In this document: positions 8,407 to 18,156 of the stretch, in pieces
How positions within the stretch are numbered: position 1 is the first letter of the stretch
Layout of the letters: every line of letters starts with the position of its first letter
NCBI GenBank assembly: GCA_944321165.1
Contig: CALUKE010000004.1
Span: 62,001-126,000, forward strand
Direction: 5' to 3'
Source: an uncultured Odoribacter sp.
GTDB taxonomy: Bacteria > Bacteroidota > Bacteroidia > Bacteroidales > Marinifilaceae
Length of the DNA stretch: 64,000 nucleotides
The notes under the pieces: generated by a model
What the model was told of the DNA's origin: nothing
Databases searched by the model: none
Seen by the model: only the letters and a program-made list of their open reading frames with translations
Position numbers and translations under genes: made by a program

Positions 8407-9291
8407 TTATTCTTCATATGGTGGGAAAGTAAAAGGCTTTGGATTGTCAGGATTTGCTGCATTATATTCCTCCAAGGTTTCAACCAACGGAGTATGAATA
8501 TTCCTTTTTACAAATCCCCTGTTCCAATCCTGAGTAAAAAGCATTTCCAAATTAGAGGTATATCGTAAATGAGTTACAGTCTGGAAAAAAGCATATTTTT
8601 CCTGTGAATATTCACCCAAAACATCCTCATTCCACGTTACTCCCTGATCCAATGCATACTCATTCTTGACAATATAAAGTTGTAACCTATTTTCCGTTAT
8701 TCCATGCACAACATTATCTATCGAATCCACCACTACATTGAATCTGAATTCTCCGAATGTTTCCGGTTTTTTCAAAACAATTCTTACCGTATCATACACA
8801 GCACCTCCTTCAAAAAAGAACCGATTCTTACCATTTTGTACCGTATCCCACAAAAAATCCATCGGCGACATCTCATAATCCTCCACAGCCTGCTGTCTCA
8901 ATGAATAGAAAAAACCGTTCTCCTGTAGCGTCCCGGAATACGTTACAACCAAAGGAAGAGTATCCGTCACATGCGTAGAAGAATCTCCAAAAGCATAAAT
9001 AGGCACATATTGATTATCCATATATATGAATGAATTCATATTCCATTCCCAACCATACTCAGGATCCTCGATACTTTTTTGCCACCAATAATCCCTAACC
9101 CATGATCCATAAACAGGATCATTACCTGTAACCACATGCTCTCCATAACTACGTGAAATTCCTGTAGCCTCTTCTGCCGTTTGAACAAAATGCAAAGCGA
9201 TATTCCCGTCATCTTCCCAAACATCTATATTCGTCTGCTGACATGCAGTCAACAGGAAAAAGCAGCAAATACTTAATAATACATTCTTCAT
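8407..9291 (-). CDS. DUF4843-type lipoprotein
   Basis: 294 aa with a lipobox (FFLLTACQQTNID). The ~120 residues after the signal (IALHFVQT ... DTLPLVVTYSGTLQENGFFYSLR) and the VRIVLKKPETFGEFRFNVVVDS block match DUF4843 lipoproteins, which occur right after susD homologues and are thought to be surface glycan- or peptide-binding accessories. The spacing of about 20 nt on both sides supports one operon with susD and the PKD-like gene. The ligand cannot be read from sequence. Confidence 0.7.
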   Translation of the reverse strand: MKNVLLSICCFFLLTACQQTNIDVWEDDGNIALHFVQTAEEATGISRSYGEHVVTGNDPVYGSWVRDYWWQKSIEDPEYGWEWNMNSFIYMDNQYVPIYAFGDSSTHVTDTLPLVVTYSGTLQENGFFYSLRQQAVEDYEMSPMDFLWDTVQNGKNRFFFEGGAVYDTVRIVLKKPETFGEFRFNVVVDSIDNVVHGITENRLQLYIVKNEYALDQGVTWNEDVLGEYSQEKYAFFQTVTHLRYTSNLEMLFTQDWNRGFVKRNIHTPLVETLEEYNAANPDNPKPFTFPPYEE

Positions 9292-9310
9292 AATCTACAA
9301 TTTATCAGGT

Positions 9311-10765
9311 TTATTCTTCGATACCAGGAACATTTCCCCATTCTTTCTCTCCATCCGGAATAACAAATTCATAATACTGATCCAACATCGGATTCACCGG
9401 CCAAAGCGTCCAGGATTCAAACGAACGAATCTGATGACGTTTCAGAAAAAAGAAGTATTGACCCTCTCCCAAAAAATCTTTCGCATATTCTTTTCTCAAC
9501 TCTTCAACCATCTGTTCTTTCGATGCAAATCCTTGAATATCGTTACGTTTAGAAATTCCGCGAGTATTTCTGATTTTATTGAAATAATCCGTTGCTTCCG
9601 TACCACTTAATGTCTCTGCCAAAATATAATACATCTCAGACAAACGTATCAGAGGCAGTTTATTTTTATAGTCTGCATTGTCATCAGCAAGAAATTTCTT
9701 CGACATACATACTCCTGAAGCTGTATTGAATCCTTGCGTAAAACGGATATCATTAGTACCCACTGTAGATACCTCGTACAAAGAACGTACAGTATTTTCA
9801 TTTAGAAGTTTTTGCGATGAACTATTCTTATCTATCACTTCCTCAAAAATACCCTCATAACTTGATTCCATATTATAATAGTCCAAAGCAAACAAAGTCT
9901 CTCCAAACATCGCCTGGTCTTTTGTCAAAGTTCCCACCAACTCTAAACCACAACTGTCAATCACACTTTTAGCTTTTACAGCAGCTTTCTCCGGTTGGTT
10001 AGTATACAAATAGAAACGTGCCATCAACGCTTTCAACGCCCATTTGTTCATCCGATGCTGACGGTCTGAAAAAAACGGGATTTCCGTATTGTTTGCAGCT
10101 ATATCAAAATCATCTACCTCCAACAAAACTTCTGCATCCAGCAAATCTTTTTCTATCATCAAAGTTAAGGAATCTGCCGACATCGGAGCAATTTGCTCAT
10201 AGCCTACCTTGGTCCGAAAAGGAACAACAGGACGCGAACCATTAGTTGCCATATCGGCAGGTCCCCACATACGCAACAAATCCAAATAATGGAAAGCCCT
10301 TAATCCCAATGCCTCCCCCTTGATAATTTCAAACATCCGGGGGGTATGAATCACCTCTCTGCCCGTTTCATCCAAATGAGCCAATAAATTGTTTATGTTC
10401 ACTATATCCCGGTACATTCCATTCCAAATATTATTCAAATAAGTTTTTGAACAGAAACCGGAATATTCGTTCACATAATCAAAATACTTGGCCCTCGTTT
10501 CGGCATCTGTCGCACGGCTACCCGCATCATAACGCATCGCCAGCTCTTCCATAAAATCAAACATGAGGTCTTTGCTGTAAAGAGTGCTGTATTCATTTCC
10601 CAGCATCAAAGTGTACACACCTGTCAAAGCACTCTTGAATCCGCTCTCGTCATTGAAGAACTCATCAGCCTCTATTTCCGTACTCGGATGAACATCCAAC
10701 CAATCCTGGCAGGAAAAGGAGAGGAATGAAAATAATAAAAATATACTGATATACAATGTTTTCAT
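9311..10765 (-). CDS. SusD/RagB family nutrient-binding lipoprotein
   Basis: 484 aa from MKTLYIS (an ATG four codons upstream is possible). The lipoprotein signal ends in FLSFSCQDWLDVHPSTEIEADEFF, the classic SusD start. TPR-like helices follow (GEALGLRAFHYLDLLRMWGP), then RLSEMYYILAETLSG near the C-terminus and a final LWPVNPMLDQYYEFVIPDG block. SusD homologues lie over the SusC channel and capture nutrient at the surface. The gene ends in the operon downstream of the SusC gene (14-nt gap). The locus has no glycoside hydrolase, so a carbohydrate substrate is not supported; peptide, cofactor or metal chelate remain possible. Confidence 0.9.
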   Translation of the reverse strand: MKTLYISIFLLFSFLSFSCQDWLDVHPSTEIEADEFFNDESGFKSALTGVYTLMLGNEYSTLYSKDLMFDFMEELAMRYDAGSRATDAETRAKYFDYVNEYSGFCSKTYLNNIWNGMYRDIVNINNLLAHLDETGREVIHTPRMFEIIKGEALGLRAFHYLDLLRMWGPADMATNGSRPVVPFRTKVGYEQIAPMSADSLTLMIEKDLLDAEVLLEVDDFDIAANNTEIPFFSDRQHRMNKWALKALMARFYLYTNQPEKAAVKAKSVIDSCGLELVGTLTKDQAMFGETLFALDYYNMESSYEGIFEEVIDKNSSSQKLLNENTVRSLYEVSTVGTNDIRFTQGFNTASGVCMSKKFLADDNADYKNKLPLIRLSEMYYILAETLSGTEATDYFNKIRNTRGISKRNDIQGFASKEQMVEELRKEYAKDFLGEGQYFFFLKRHQIRSFESWTLWPVNPMLDQYYEFVIPDGEKEWGNVPGIEE

Positions 10766-10779
10766 ACTGCAAGACATTT

Positions 10780-13700
10780 TTAATTAAACAAAACAGACAA
10801 GGATAGATTAAACATTCTTGCAAACGGATAATCCGTACCTCTCTCTTCTTTCACTGTGGATATTCTTCCCAAATCCTCAAAAGCCGTACTTACATTGATG
10901 GATGCTATATTCAATTTATTCAACAGCTTATACTTATCCGCCTCAAAACGGTAATCGATAGACAGACTCGCGAATTTGAATTCATGGAATTTTTCTATAA
11001 AACGGTCACTGGCAGGAGTGTTTGCCGAATTATAGGAAATCTTCTTGTATTTGGCAATATCTCCCGGTTTTTCCCAACGATCTTCAAAAGCTCTCTTATC
11101 CACATTATAAGCAACAGGCGCATTCTCAATTTTATCTACCAAGGTGTTATTATAGCGATCTGCCCCGAATTGGTAAGTACATCCCAATGCAATGGATAAA
11201 TTCTTCCAGATAAAGGAAGTGGACAACGACCCCTGAAGTTTAGGTTGGGTATCGCCACAATCCACTTTATCCACCGGATCCCATATAAACGTCCTTGTAC
11301 CGTCTTTCTTCAGGAAAATTTCCTGTCCTGTCATCGGATCAATTCCCAAAGAACGCACGGCAAACAGGGTAGAAGTTGATTTCCCTTCCTGATAGATAGG
11401 TTCGGGGGCTGTACTCTTATTCATATTTGCTTTGTTCAATTCCTCCAGTTCATTGGATATCTTCTTAATGATATTCCGATTGTAGGATCCGTTTAGCGAC
11501 ACCATCCATTGGATATTCCGTTCATAATCGTTGATCGGAGTCACACTCAACATCACTTCATATCCCTCGTTCAACACCGATCCGACGTTATTCATTACCG
11601 TAGTAAATCCGGAAGACGGAGCAATGTTATAATCCAGCAACAGTTCATCCGTATAATTGTTATAATAAGAGAATGAACCACTGAAACGGTTTTGCCAGAG
11701 ACCGAACTCCAATGCCACACTCCGGTTCTGCGTTGTCGACCATCCCAAATTCGGATTTCCCAATGCCATCAGCTGAGCACCTAATACATCGCTGGATGTA
11801 TAAGGGAACAATAAACCGGCAAACGAATAAGTTTCCTTAGACATGTAGGGAGAATAATTCTGAGAACCTGTAGTTCCAAGGTTTGCCCGAAGCACCAGAT
11901 TGGAAATGATGGAACCTTCCAGGAAACTCTCTCGGTGTATATTCCAACGTACACCAAACGACCAGAAAGGAGCCATTCCGGTATTCGAACCGAATTGAGA
12001 CGACAAATCCCCACGGATAGAGGCATCCATGGCATAACGGTAATCATACATATAACTCAATGACGCGATTACGCCCAAACTCCGCGACTTTGCTTCTTCT
12101 CCCACATTGATTTGCCCTTCTCTCTTGGTGATATCATAGGCGAACATCAGATCTGTCATATTATCATTCGGGAAACCTTTGGCAGAAATATTCACGCCGT
12201 TGCTGATGGATTCCGAAATATTATAACGGCCCATAAAACTCAGACTATGCTCATCTCTCACCCAGTTATAACTGACTTGGGCATTGGCAGTCCAACTGAA
12301 TCCGTTGGCCCAACTTTTGTTGTACGAACCTCTTTCTGCCAAGGGTGTCTTCTGGATTTCAAAATCCGTATGATTGGACGATTTGAACCGATCCGATTCA
12401 CCAGACGTCTTGGTAAATGAAACATCAGCGGAAACTCGCAGATTCTCCAATATGGCACATTCGATGGCAAAATTGTTGGTTAATGTAAAATTCTTGGAAT
12501 TGTCCTTAAATGCAAATTGTGTATTGTATAAAGGGTTAGCAATTTCTTCATAAGAACTGCCTATGAACTTCCGTTCGATTACCTTCTGGTAATTACCGTC
12601 CTCATCCGTTTTCCGGTAATATGGATTCAACGCAGCATAAGTTGAGAATGAACCATAGGGACTGTTGTTGGATTTTGTCTGCTGCATGGAAAACGAATTG
12701 CGCACATTCCATTTCTTGCGGCGGTAGCTCAAAGCGATGTCCATTCCCACATTCGTACGGTCTGACCCTTTCATCACTCCGTTTTCTCCATTGTAATTCA
12801 GCGACAGATTATAGCGGAATGCATCGTCACCACCTTCTGCCGATAAATGCTGGCGATGAGAGAAACCGACGCGGACAGGTTCCGACAGCCAGTAAGTATC
12901 CACCCCTCGCAGGATTTCCTCCCGTTTCTGGTTATAATAATTCAACAACTCCGGACGATCGCCGAACAGCCCGGAAGCCTTCTCATATTCCAGTTTCTCT
13001 TCTGCTCCCATCAGGTTATAATCGGTCAAGTCAGGCGCCTGCAAGGAATAGTTGGATGAATAAAAGATATTCAACGCCCCGGGCAACGGCTTTTTAGTCT
13101 CAAAGACAACCACACCGTTTGCAGCCCGAGAACCGTAAATTGCGGTTGCAGAAGCGTCCTTCAAAATAGTGATGGATTCCACTCTTTCCGGGTCCAAATC
13201 CATGATACGCTGCAATGTCGATTCGAATCCATCCAGAATAAACAAGGGCATATTGGGACTGTTGGAATAATTTCCCAGCAACATATTCATAGAAGAACTG
13301 CTGAAGCTACCTAATTGGGCATCTCCACGCAATTGGAATTCAGGCATCGTATTGGGGTCGGATCCCATCTTATTATTCTCCACGATACGGAAACTCGGAT
13401 CAAACAATTGCAAGGCCTTCAACAAATTACCGGGACTTAATTTTTTCAACTCTTCCCCCTTCACTGAAACGTAACCTCCTGTAAATCCTTCCACTTTACG
13501 GGGAGCCATACCTGTTACCACCACTGCATCCATTTCGGTTGTCATCTGAGACATTTTCACAACAACATCCTTATTCAGGTCAAGTTGCTGCAAAGCCAAC
13601 GTTTCCGTTTGATAGCCGATAAAACTGATTTCCAAAGCTGTTGAGCCTTGCGGAACTTCTATCTCGAAATTACCGTCAAGATCGGCGACAACTCCCATCA

Positions 13701-14142
13701 TTTTATTGTCCACAAGCACAACAGTTGCACCGACCAAGGGTTCTCCAGTCGTAAGATCCACGACCTTTCCTTTTATTTTCAATGCAGGAATCCCTTCCAC
13801 CCGTTTCATGGCAGGTTTCAAAACAATGGTCCTGTTCAGCTCAAAACTCACTTCAAGATCCAGACCTGCCACCAGACCCTTGACAACCTCTTCCAGCATT
13901 TTATTGTCGGCATTGACAGACACTTTCTTATCAACAGGCACTTGCGAATGATTATAGAAGAAATGGATATTGGCCACCTGTGCCAAAGTGTCCAAAACAT
14001 TCTTCAATGGACGATCGTTTACATGTAATGTAACGGGAGTTCTACGATAAGCGGTTCCTCCTTGAGCACAGGCATCTTCCCAAGGGGACAGAAGCAATAG
14101 GGCAAATACCCATAAAAATGTACAAATAATTCTGTTCCTCAT
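10780..14142 (-). CDS. SusC/RagA family TonB-linked outer membrane protein with STN domain
   Basis: 1120 aa. Order of domains: signal peptide (1-26); STN (secretin/TonB N-terminal) domain about 35-115 (HVNDRPLKNVLDTLAQVANIHF); carboxypeptidase-regulatory-like beta-domain about 122-210 (IKGKVVDLTTGEPLVGATVV); TonB plug about 215-350 with ITILKDASATAIYGSRAANGVV; then the beta-barrel to the C-terminus. It imports a SusD-captured ligand using TonB energy. The STN domain is the feature that lets such receptors signal to FecR anti-sigma factors, and a sigma/FecR pair lies upstream in the same cluster, so ligand-induced expression is likely. Confidence 0.95.
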   Translation of the reverse strand: MRNRIICTFLWVFALLLLSPWEDACAQGGTAYRRTPVTLHVNDRPLKNVLDTLAQVANIHFFYNHSQVPVDKKVSVNADNKMLEEVVKGLVAGLDLEVSFELNRTIVLKPAMKRVEGIPALKIKGKVVDLTTGEPLVGATVVLVDNKMMGVVADLDGNFEIEVPQGSTALEISFIGYQTETLALQQLDLNKDVVVKMSQMTTEMDAVVVTGMAPRKVEGFTGGYVSVKGEELKKLSPGNLLKALQLFDPSFRIVENNKMGSDPNTMPEFQLRGDAQLGSFSSSSMNMLLGNYSNSPNMPLFILDGFESTLQRIMDLDPERVESITILKDASATAIYGSRAANGVVVFETKKPLPGALNIFYSSNYSLQAPDLTDYNLMGAEEKLEYEKASGLFGDRPELLNYYNQKREEILRGVDTYWLSEPVRVGFSHRQHLSAEGGDDAFRYNLSLNYNGENGVMKGSDRTNVGMDIALSYRRKKWNVRNSFSMQQTKSNNSPYGSFSTYAALNPYYRKTDEDGNYQKVIERKFIGSSYEEIANPLYNTQFAFKDNSKNFTLTNNFAIECAILENLRVSADVSFTKTSGESDRFKSSNHTDFEIQKTPLAERGSYNKSWANGFSWTANAQVSYNWVRDEHSLSFMGRYNISESISNGVNISAKGFPNDNMTDLMFAYDITKREGQINVGEEAKSRSLGVIASLSYMYDYRYAMDASIRGDLSSQFGSNTGMAPFWSFGVRWNIHRESFLEGSIISNLVLRANLGTTGSQNYSPYMSKETYSFAGLLFPYTSSDVLGAQLMALGNPNLGWSTTQNRSVALEFGLWQNRFSGSFSYYNNYTDELLLDYNIAPSSGFTTVMNNVGSVLNEGYEVMLSVTPINDYERNIQWMVSLNGSYNRNIIKKISNELEELNKANMNKSTAPEPIYQEGKSTSTLFAVRSLGIDPMTGQEIFLKKDGTRTFIWDPVDKVDCGDTQPKLQGSLSTSFIWKNLSIALGCTYQFGADRYNNTLVDKIENAPVAYNVDKRAFEDRWEKPGDIAKYKKISYNSANTPASDRFIEKFHEFKFASLSIDYRFEADKYKLLNKLNIASINVSTAFEDLGRISTVKEERGTDYPFARMFNLSLSVLFN

Positions 14143-14161
14143 AAGTCTAAATTTAAAAACA

Positions 14162-15139
14162 TTACTGCATTACTTCTAACAACATCCGTTTATATGTCTT
14201 ATTCTTGTTGTATTTTTTCAAATATTCGGCTGTCAATTTATCTATCACGTTAAAATCCATACCGGCGGCGGCTGCATTATACAAATAAACACACAGGGCC
14301 GCATCCCGTAAGTTTTTATCATAAAAATCCACCAGATATTCAAAACCCTCCTCCAAAGAATATGGTTTTTCTTCATAGGGATTCATACCTTTTCTAATCA
14401 TATCGCGTTTACGGACATAATCGGAATAAGGCAATAAAAAGCCGGCATAATTGCTACTGAGTAAAGAGCCGGCATCACTGCGCACGGTATAATTGTCCAG
14501 AACATTCCAATACCCTTCCGGTAAAATATCCTCCACCGCTTTCCCGTCATAAGATGCCCGCAATGCTGGGTAAGTGATCAGATTGCTTAAAAAAATAGCC
14601 TCGTGTTCAGAAAGTAAGAAATAATACATCTTTTCTGGCATATATCCCTTCGCTTGATTGAGAATCTCTGTCTCTTTTTTCCATTCTTCCAGACACATCG
14701 CATGATATTTATCTGCCGGAACCAAGGTGATCATCGCAGCTTTCGGATCCATTTTATAACGGTTTTCGATACGAAGCATCCGCATGTCGCGCAATGCATT
14801 GTTTACAGCAACGACATCCTCGGCTCCACGGAATTCTGCCGCTTTATATGTTTTCTTTTCATACTGCAGATCTACCGTAATGGAATCGCCCGGTTTCAAA
14901 CAAATCCAAATCCAGGCATTGATCTTCAACATCGTAATGTCGTTCAATTCCACCTCAAAAGATATGGTCTCTCCCTCCCGATAAGTGTACTCGGTATTGA
15001 TTTCCGGCTGTTGCATAAAATCAAAATACATCATTTCACCGGAATATCCTGTTGTCGTTACCGTGATAAGAGATTTTTTCTTGGCATAAATACACTGACA
15101 AACAGCTGTCATTAAACAAATTAACAATAACCGCTTCAT
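14162..15139 (-). CDS. Exported protein resembling a TlpA partner without thioredoxin domain
   Basis: 325 aa with a signal peptide (cut after about residue 20, CQCIYA-KKK). The N-terminal beta-rich part (TVTTTGYSGEMMYFDFMQQPEI ... LKPGDSITVDLQYEK) resembles the N-terminal region of Bacteroidales redoxin proteins, but the C-terminal thioredoxin fold and any CxxC are absent; the C-terminal half is alpha-helical. It sits 2 nt upstream... of nothing else but directly between the TlpA gene (1-nt gap) and the SusC gene (20-nt gap), so it belongs to the operon. Function unknown; perhaps a periplasmic partner of the adjacent TlpA. The sequence supports only an exported protein. Confidence 0.6.
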   Translation of the reverse strand: MKRLLLICLMTAVCQCIYAKKKSLITVTTTGYSGEMMYFDFMQQPEINTEYTYREGETISFEVELNDITMLKINAWIWICLKPGDSITVDLQYEKKTYKAAEFRGAEDVVAVNNALRDMRMLRIENRYKMDPKAAMITLVPADKYHAMCLEEWKKETEILNQAKGYMPEKMYYFLLSEHEAIFLSNLITYPALRASYDGKAVEDILPEGYWNVLDNYTVRSDAGSLLSSNYAGFLLPYSDYVRKRDMIRKGMNPYEEKPYSLEEGFEYLVDFYDKNLRDAALCVYLYNAAAAGMDFNVIDKLTAEYLKKYNKNKTYKRMLLEVMQ

Positions 15140-15140
15140 A

Positions 15141-16271
15141 TTATTTCTTCTTTATATATTTAGCAACTTCTTCCACCAATCCTGCCCCTCGCAAATCAAT
15201 GGCGACAACTTTCCCTTGAGGATCAATCAATACGGTCCGGGGTATTGCCTGCACGTTATATTTCTTACAAACGATGCTGTTCCATTCTTTCAAATCACAA
15301 CATTGCACCCAATTCATTTTATTCTCCTTTACAGCAGCTTTCCACTTCTCTTCATCACGGTCTACTGAGATACCTATAACCTCTACCTCTTTCTTATATT
15401 TTTTATACAACTGTGCCACATAAGGAATTTCTCTACGGCAGGGGCCACACCAAGATGCCCAGAAGTCAAGGAATACATATTTACCGGCATAATCCTTTAA
15501 TGAAATCTGCGTTCCGTCGATCGTCGGCAAAGTGAAATCATATGCCTGTACCCCCTCCTTAAAAGACTGGGCTTCTATGAACTCATCCAACGCTTTTGTA
15601 TAAGGATGTTCATTCAAAGAAGGTGAAAGATTGGCACGCAAAGCCTTTATATCTTCCAGATTCATGTCCCCAATCATTTCTGTATATATCAAGAAGGGAG
15701 CAAATACCTGATCAGAGTATTTGGTTACCATTCCCCGTTGCACGTCCAAATTACGCTGTGCAATCAACTTGGTTCTCCGATCATACTCTTTACTTTCAGT
15801 CTCCATGTCTTTACGTCCGTAAAGATTCCAGTCAAGAACTGCCGCCTTGGTCACGCTGTCCTGAATATAACGGACCTGATACTTGTAAAAATCACGCAAA
15901 TCATTCGTAGCCGTACCTGTCACTGTTCCCCAATAAAAATTGCTGGCTTTACAGGTAGCCTTGATTCTTCCATTTTCCAGAAACAAGGGTAGTAACTGTC
16001 CATCCTGGCTTTTTATAAAATGCACCATCACAGTTTCAACCCGATCTCCTTTGAACTCATATTTCCCGTCAACAACTTCACAACTGTCTATCACAACCTG
16101 TTTCCCCTTCCACGCCTCTTCTCTCACCAGATATACTTTCCCGGAATAATCTTCCAGAATCGTACCCTCAATGATATATCCCGACATCGCCTTGTCGGCT
16201 TCCGCCCATAATTGTCCAAAAACAAGGCAATTAGAAAACAAAATTGCCAACATCAAATAAATTTTCTTCAT
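15141..16271 (-). CDS. TlpA-family thiol:disulfide oxidoreductase
   Basis: 376 aa with a signal peptide (MKKIYLMLAILFSNCLVFGQ). It has a DUF4369-like N-terminal beta-domain (SGYIIEGTILEDYSGKVYLVREE), a helical linker, and a thioredoxin domain from about residue 245 with VFLDFWASWCGPCRREIP and the cis-Pro motif VQAIPRTVLIDPQG. It is a periplasmic reductant or disulfide exchanger. It follows fecR by 18 nt and precedes the 325-aa exported protein by 1 nt. The locus thus has one TlpA before SusC and another after the PKD-like gene; they share the layout but not close sequence. Confidence 0.85.
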   Translation of the reverse strand: MKKIYLMLAILFSNCLVFGQLWAEADKAMSGYIIEGTILEDYSGKVYLVREEAWKGKQVVIDSCEVVDGKYEFKGDRVETVMVHFIKSQDGQLLPLFLENGRIKATCKASNFYWGTVTGTATNDLRDFYKYQVRYIQDSVTKAAVLDWNLYGRKDMETESKEYDRRTKLIAQRNLDVQRGMVTKYSDQVFAPFLIYTEMIGDMNLEDIKALRANLSPSLNEHPYTKALDEFIEAQSFKEGVQAYDFTLPTIDGTQISLKDYAGKYVFLDFWASWCGPCRREIPYVAQLYKKYKKEVEVIGISVDRDEEKWKAAVKENKMNWVQCCDLKEWNSIVCKKYNVQAIPRTVLIDPQGKVVAIDLRGAGLVEEVAKYIKKK

Positions 16272-16289
16272 AACTGATAATTTAATTTA

Positions 16290-17444
16290 CTATTTTACAA
16301 ATAACTGATTTCCAGACAAAACAAAATGAATTCTCGACGTATGGAATAATTGTTTCAAAAACTTTTCCAAACCGATATTCTTATCCAATACTCCGGTAAA
16401 CAATTCATTCCTTACATGTTCGTTTAAAAAAACCACCTGAATATCATACCAACGTTCAAGAGCCTGGGCGATATCCTCCAATTTTTTCTCATGAAATACA
16501 AACATTCCATAGCGCCAGGCCGAAAAATCTTCAACATTCACTTTATTTATTACCCCTTCTCCATTAGTAACTGTCAACTGCATACCGGGAGTCAGATTCC
16601 AGTTTCTATGTTCCATATCCTCGACTTGCACCCGACCGGTGGCAAGAGTAACCTGTACATCCTGATAAGTATTGACATTGAATGAGGTACCCAAAACCTT
16701 TACTTTCATTCCATTATTCAGCACCACATAAAAAGGGCGGGAAGCATCTTTGGCCACTTCCAGATATATTTCGCCATCCGCATAGACAACACGTTCATTC
16801 TTTGGGAAAGTCACCGGATAACGTATCGAAGAGACTGCATTCAGCCAGACTTTTGTTCCGTCCGACAGGATAAACGAATAATCACACTGTTTCGGCACTT
16901 CCAATGTATTATAGATTGTCTGGTTATTTATGGAATCAGATGCACGGTAACGCATTCCGGATTGCTCATTCATCTGTATTCTCGTCCCGTCCTTTTCTCT
17001 CCATTCCAAATTACCGGAAGACAAAATCATCCTCTCCCCGTCCGAAAATGTCAGTACGGGCTTATTCACGGACGAATCTGCCAGCTGTTGCACCATTTCA
17101 ACAGGCGCAACAGGCTGCTTACGTACAAAATACAATAAGGCGACAGCCAATGGCAGAAGCAATATTGCCGCATAACGCACAACGAGACGGAATACACGTC
17201 TCCGACGTTCGAGATACAAACGTTTTCGTAAGAAAGAATCGAATGCCTCCTGCACATTGCTTCCCTGATAAATTTTTATATGCGAGGCTATCGTTTCTTC
17301 AGATGTAATCTGATTATATAATTCCCGATTCTGCTCCGAATAGTCCATCCACCGTTGCAATTCTTCCAACTCTTCCTCAGAAGCTGTCTCTGAAAATTTT
17401 TTAAAAATCAAATCGGATATATCCGAAAATTCTTTCTTTTCCAT
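16290..17444 (-). CDS. FecR-family anti-sigma factor
   Basis: 384 aa. A cytoplasmic N-terminal anti-sigma region (about 1-80, with ASEEELEELQRWM) is followed by one transmembrane helix (about 86-106, YAAILLLPLAVALLYFV), then the periplasmic FecR domain (VPKQCDYSFILSDGTKVWLNAVSSIRYP at about 178-205, VLGTSFNVNTY) and a C-terminal DUF4974-like/STN-like part (LEDIAQALERWYDIQVVF). It should hold the ECF sigma inactive until the SusC STN domain signals. A strong hairpin separates it from the sigma gene, so the two genes may not be expressed in equal amounts. Confidence 0.9.
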   Translation of the reverse strand: MEKKEFSDISDLIFKKFSETASEEELEELQRWMDYSEQNRELYNQITSEETIASHIKIYQGSNVQEAFDSFLRKRLYLERRRRVFRLVVRYAAILLLPLAVALLYFVRKQPVAPVEMVQQLADSSVNKPVLTFSDGERMILSSGNLEWREKDGTRIQMNEQSGMRYRASDSINNQTIYNTLEVPKQCDYSFILSDGTKVWLNAVSSIRYPVTFPKNERVVYADGEIYLEVAKDASRPFYVVLNNGMKVKVLGTSFNVNTYQDVQVTLATGRVQVEDMEHRNWNLTPGMQLTVTNGEGVINKVNVEDFSAWRYGMFVFHEKKLEDIAQALERWYDIQVVFLNEHVRNELFTGVLDKNIGLEKFLKQLFHTSRIHFVLSGNQLFVK

Positions 17445-17459
17445 GACAATAATTTATTT

Positions 17460-17503
17460 TATTAATAAAACGCACACCCCACCCAAAGGTGGGGTATGCG
17501 TTT
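17460..17503 (-). terminator. Terminator-like hairpin between sigma and fecR genes
   Basis: Arms 17468-17483 and 17488-17503 pair over 16 bp with a single G-T mismatch and a 4-nt CAAA loop; the core is ACCCCACC/GGTGGGGT. In the minus direction (from sigma towards fecR) it is followed by TTTTATTAATAAAA. On the other side lie A8 and T5 runs, so it could also stop rightward transcripts. It probably gives partial termination that raises sigma over downstream mRNA. Confidence 0.7.
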
Positions 17504-17522
17504 AAAAAAAATTTTTATTATT

Positions 17523-18095
17523 TTATAAACAAAGGATATTTATGAGCAATACGTACTCACAATCTTTCAATTGGGCCGCCAATTTCTTTTTGCCTTTAGC
17601 CTTATGCTCTTTCACTGTATCCAAAGAAATATTCAACTTTTGAGCTATTTCCGCACTTGTCAATCCATTCATAACCAACTTCATCACAATCTTACAGCGA
17701 GGAGACAAGGTTTCTATCGCATTCATCAGACGGGCATAGACATCTTCCGTCAAAGCTTTTTTCCAAAAATGTTCTTCCTCATAATACACCTGCGAAATCT
17801 TCTCTACATTTTTATCCCGCACTTTTTGCTTTCTGAAATGACTTATGCATCTGTTTTTCAAAGAAGTATACAGAAAATATTTTATATCGTTCTCTGTTCT
17901 GAAATTATAATTACTTTCCAACATGGACATAAATACATCCTGCACCAGATCTTCAGCGACATGCAAGTCTTTCACATAAAGATTGGCAAGCTCCCGCAAT
18001 GCTGTATAATAACATTGGTACAAATGACGATAAGCACGGTTGTCCTTGTTTTTCAACAATTCCAACAAAACATCCTGTTCAAGTAAATTTTCCAT
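17523..18095 (-). CDS. ECF-type RNA polymerase sigma-70 factor
   Basis: 190 aa. Region 2 (about 15-85) contains YKDLHVAEDLVQDVFMSM-like helices (VAEDLVQDVFMSMLE) and region 4 (about 120-175) contains LSPRCKIVMKLVMNGLTSAEIAQKLNISLDTVKEHK, the DNA-binding helix-turn-helix. This is the Bacteroidales FecI-like ECF group. It lies upstream of fecR and the SusC/SusD genes on the same strand and should direct their transcription once FecR releases it. No Bacteroidota housekeeping promoter was evident just upstream. Confidence 0.9.
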   Translation of the reverse strand: MENLLEQDVLLELLKNKDNRAYRHLYQCYYTALRELANLYVKDLHVAEDLVQDVFMSMLESNYNFRTENDIKYFLYTSLKNRCISHFRKQKVRDKNVEKISQVYYEEEHFWKKALTEDVYARLMNAIETLSPRCKIVMKLVMNGLTSAEIAQKLNISLDTVKEHKAKGKKKLAAQLKDCEYVLLINILCL

Positions 18096-18156
18096 AATAT
18101 GTTCAAAACAAGACTTATCCTCACATATTTGTTCTCATTCAGCCACTTTATCATCC

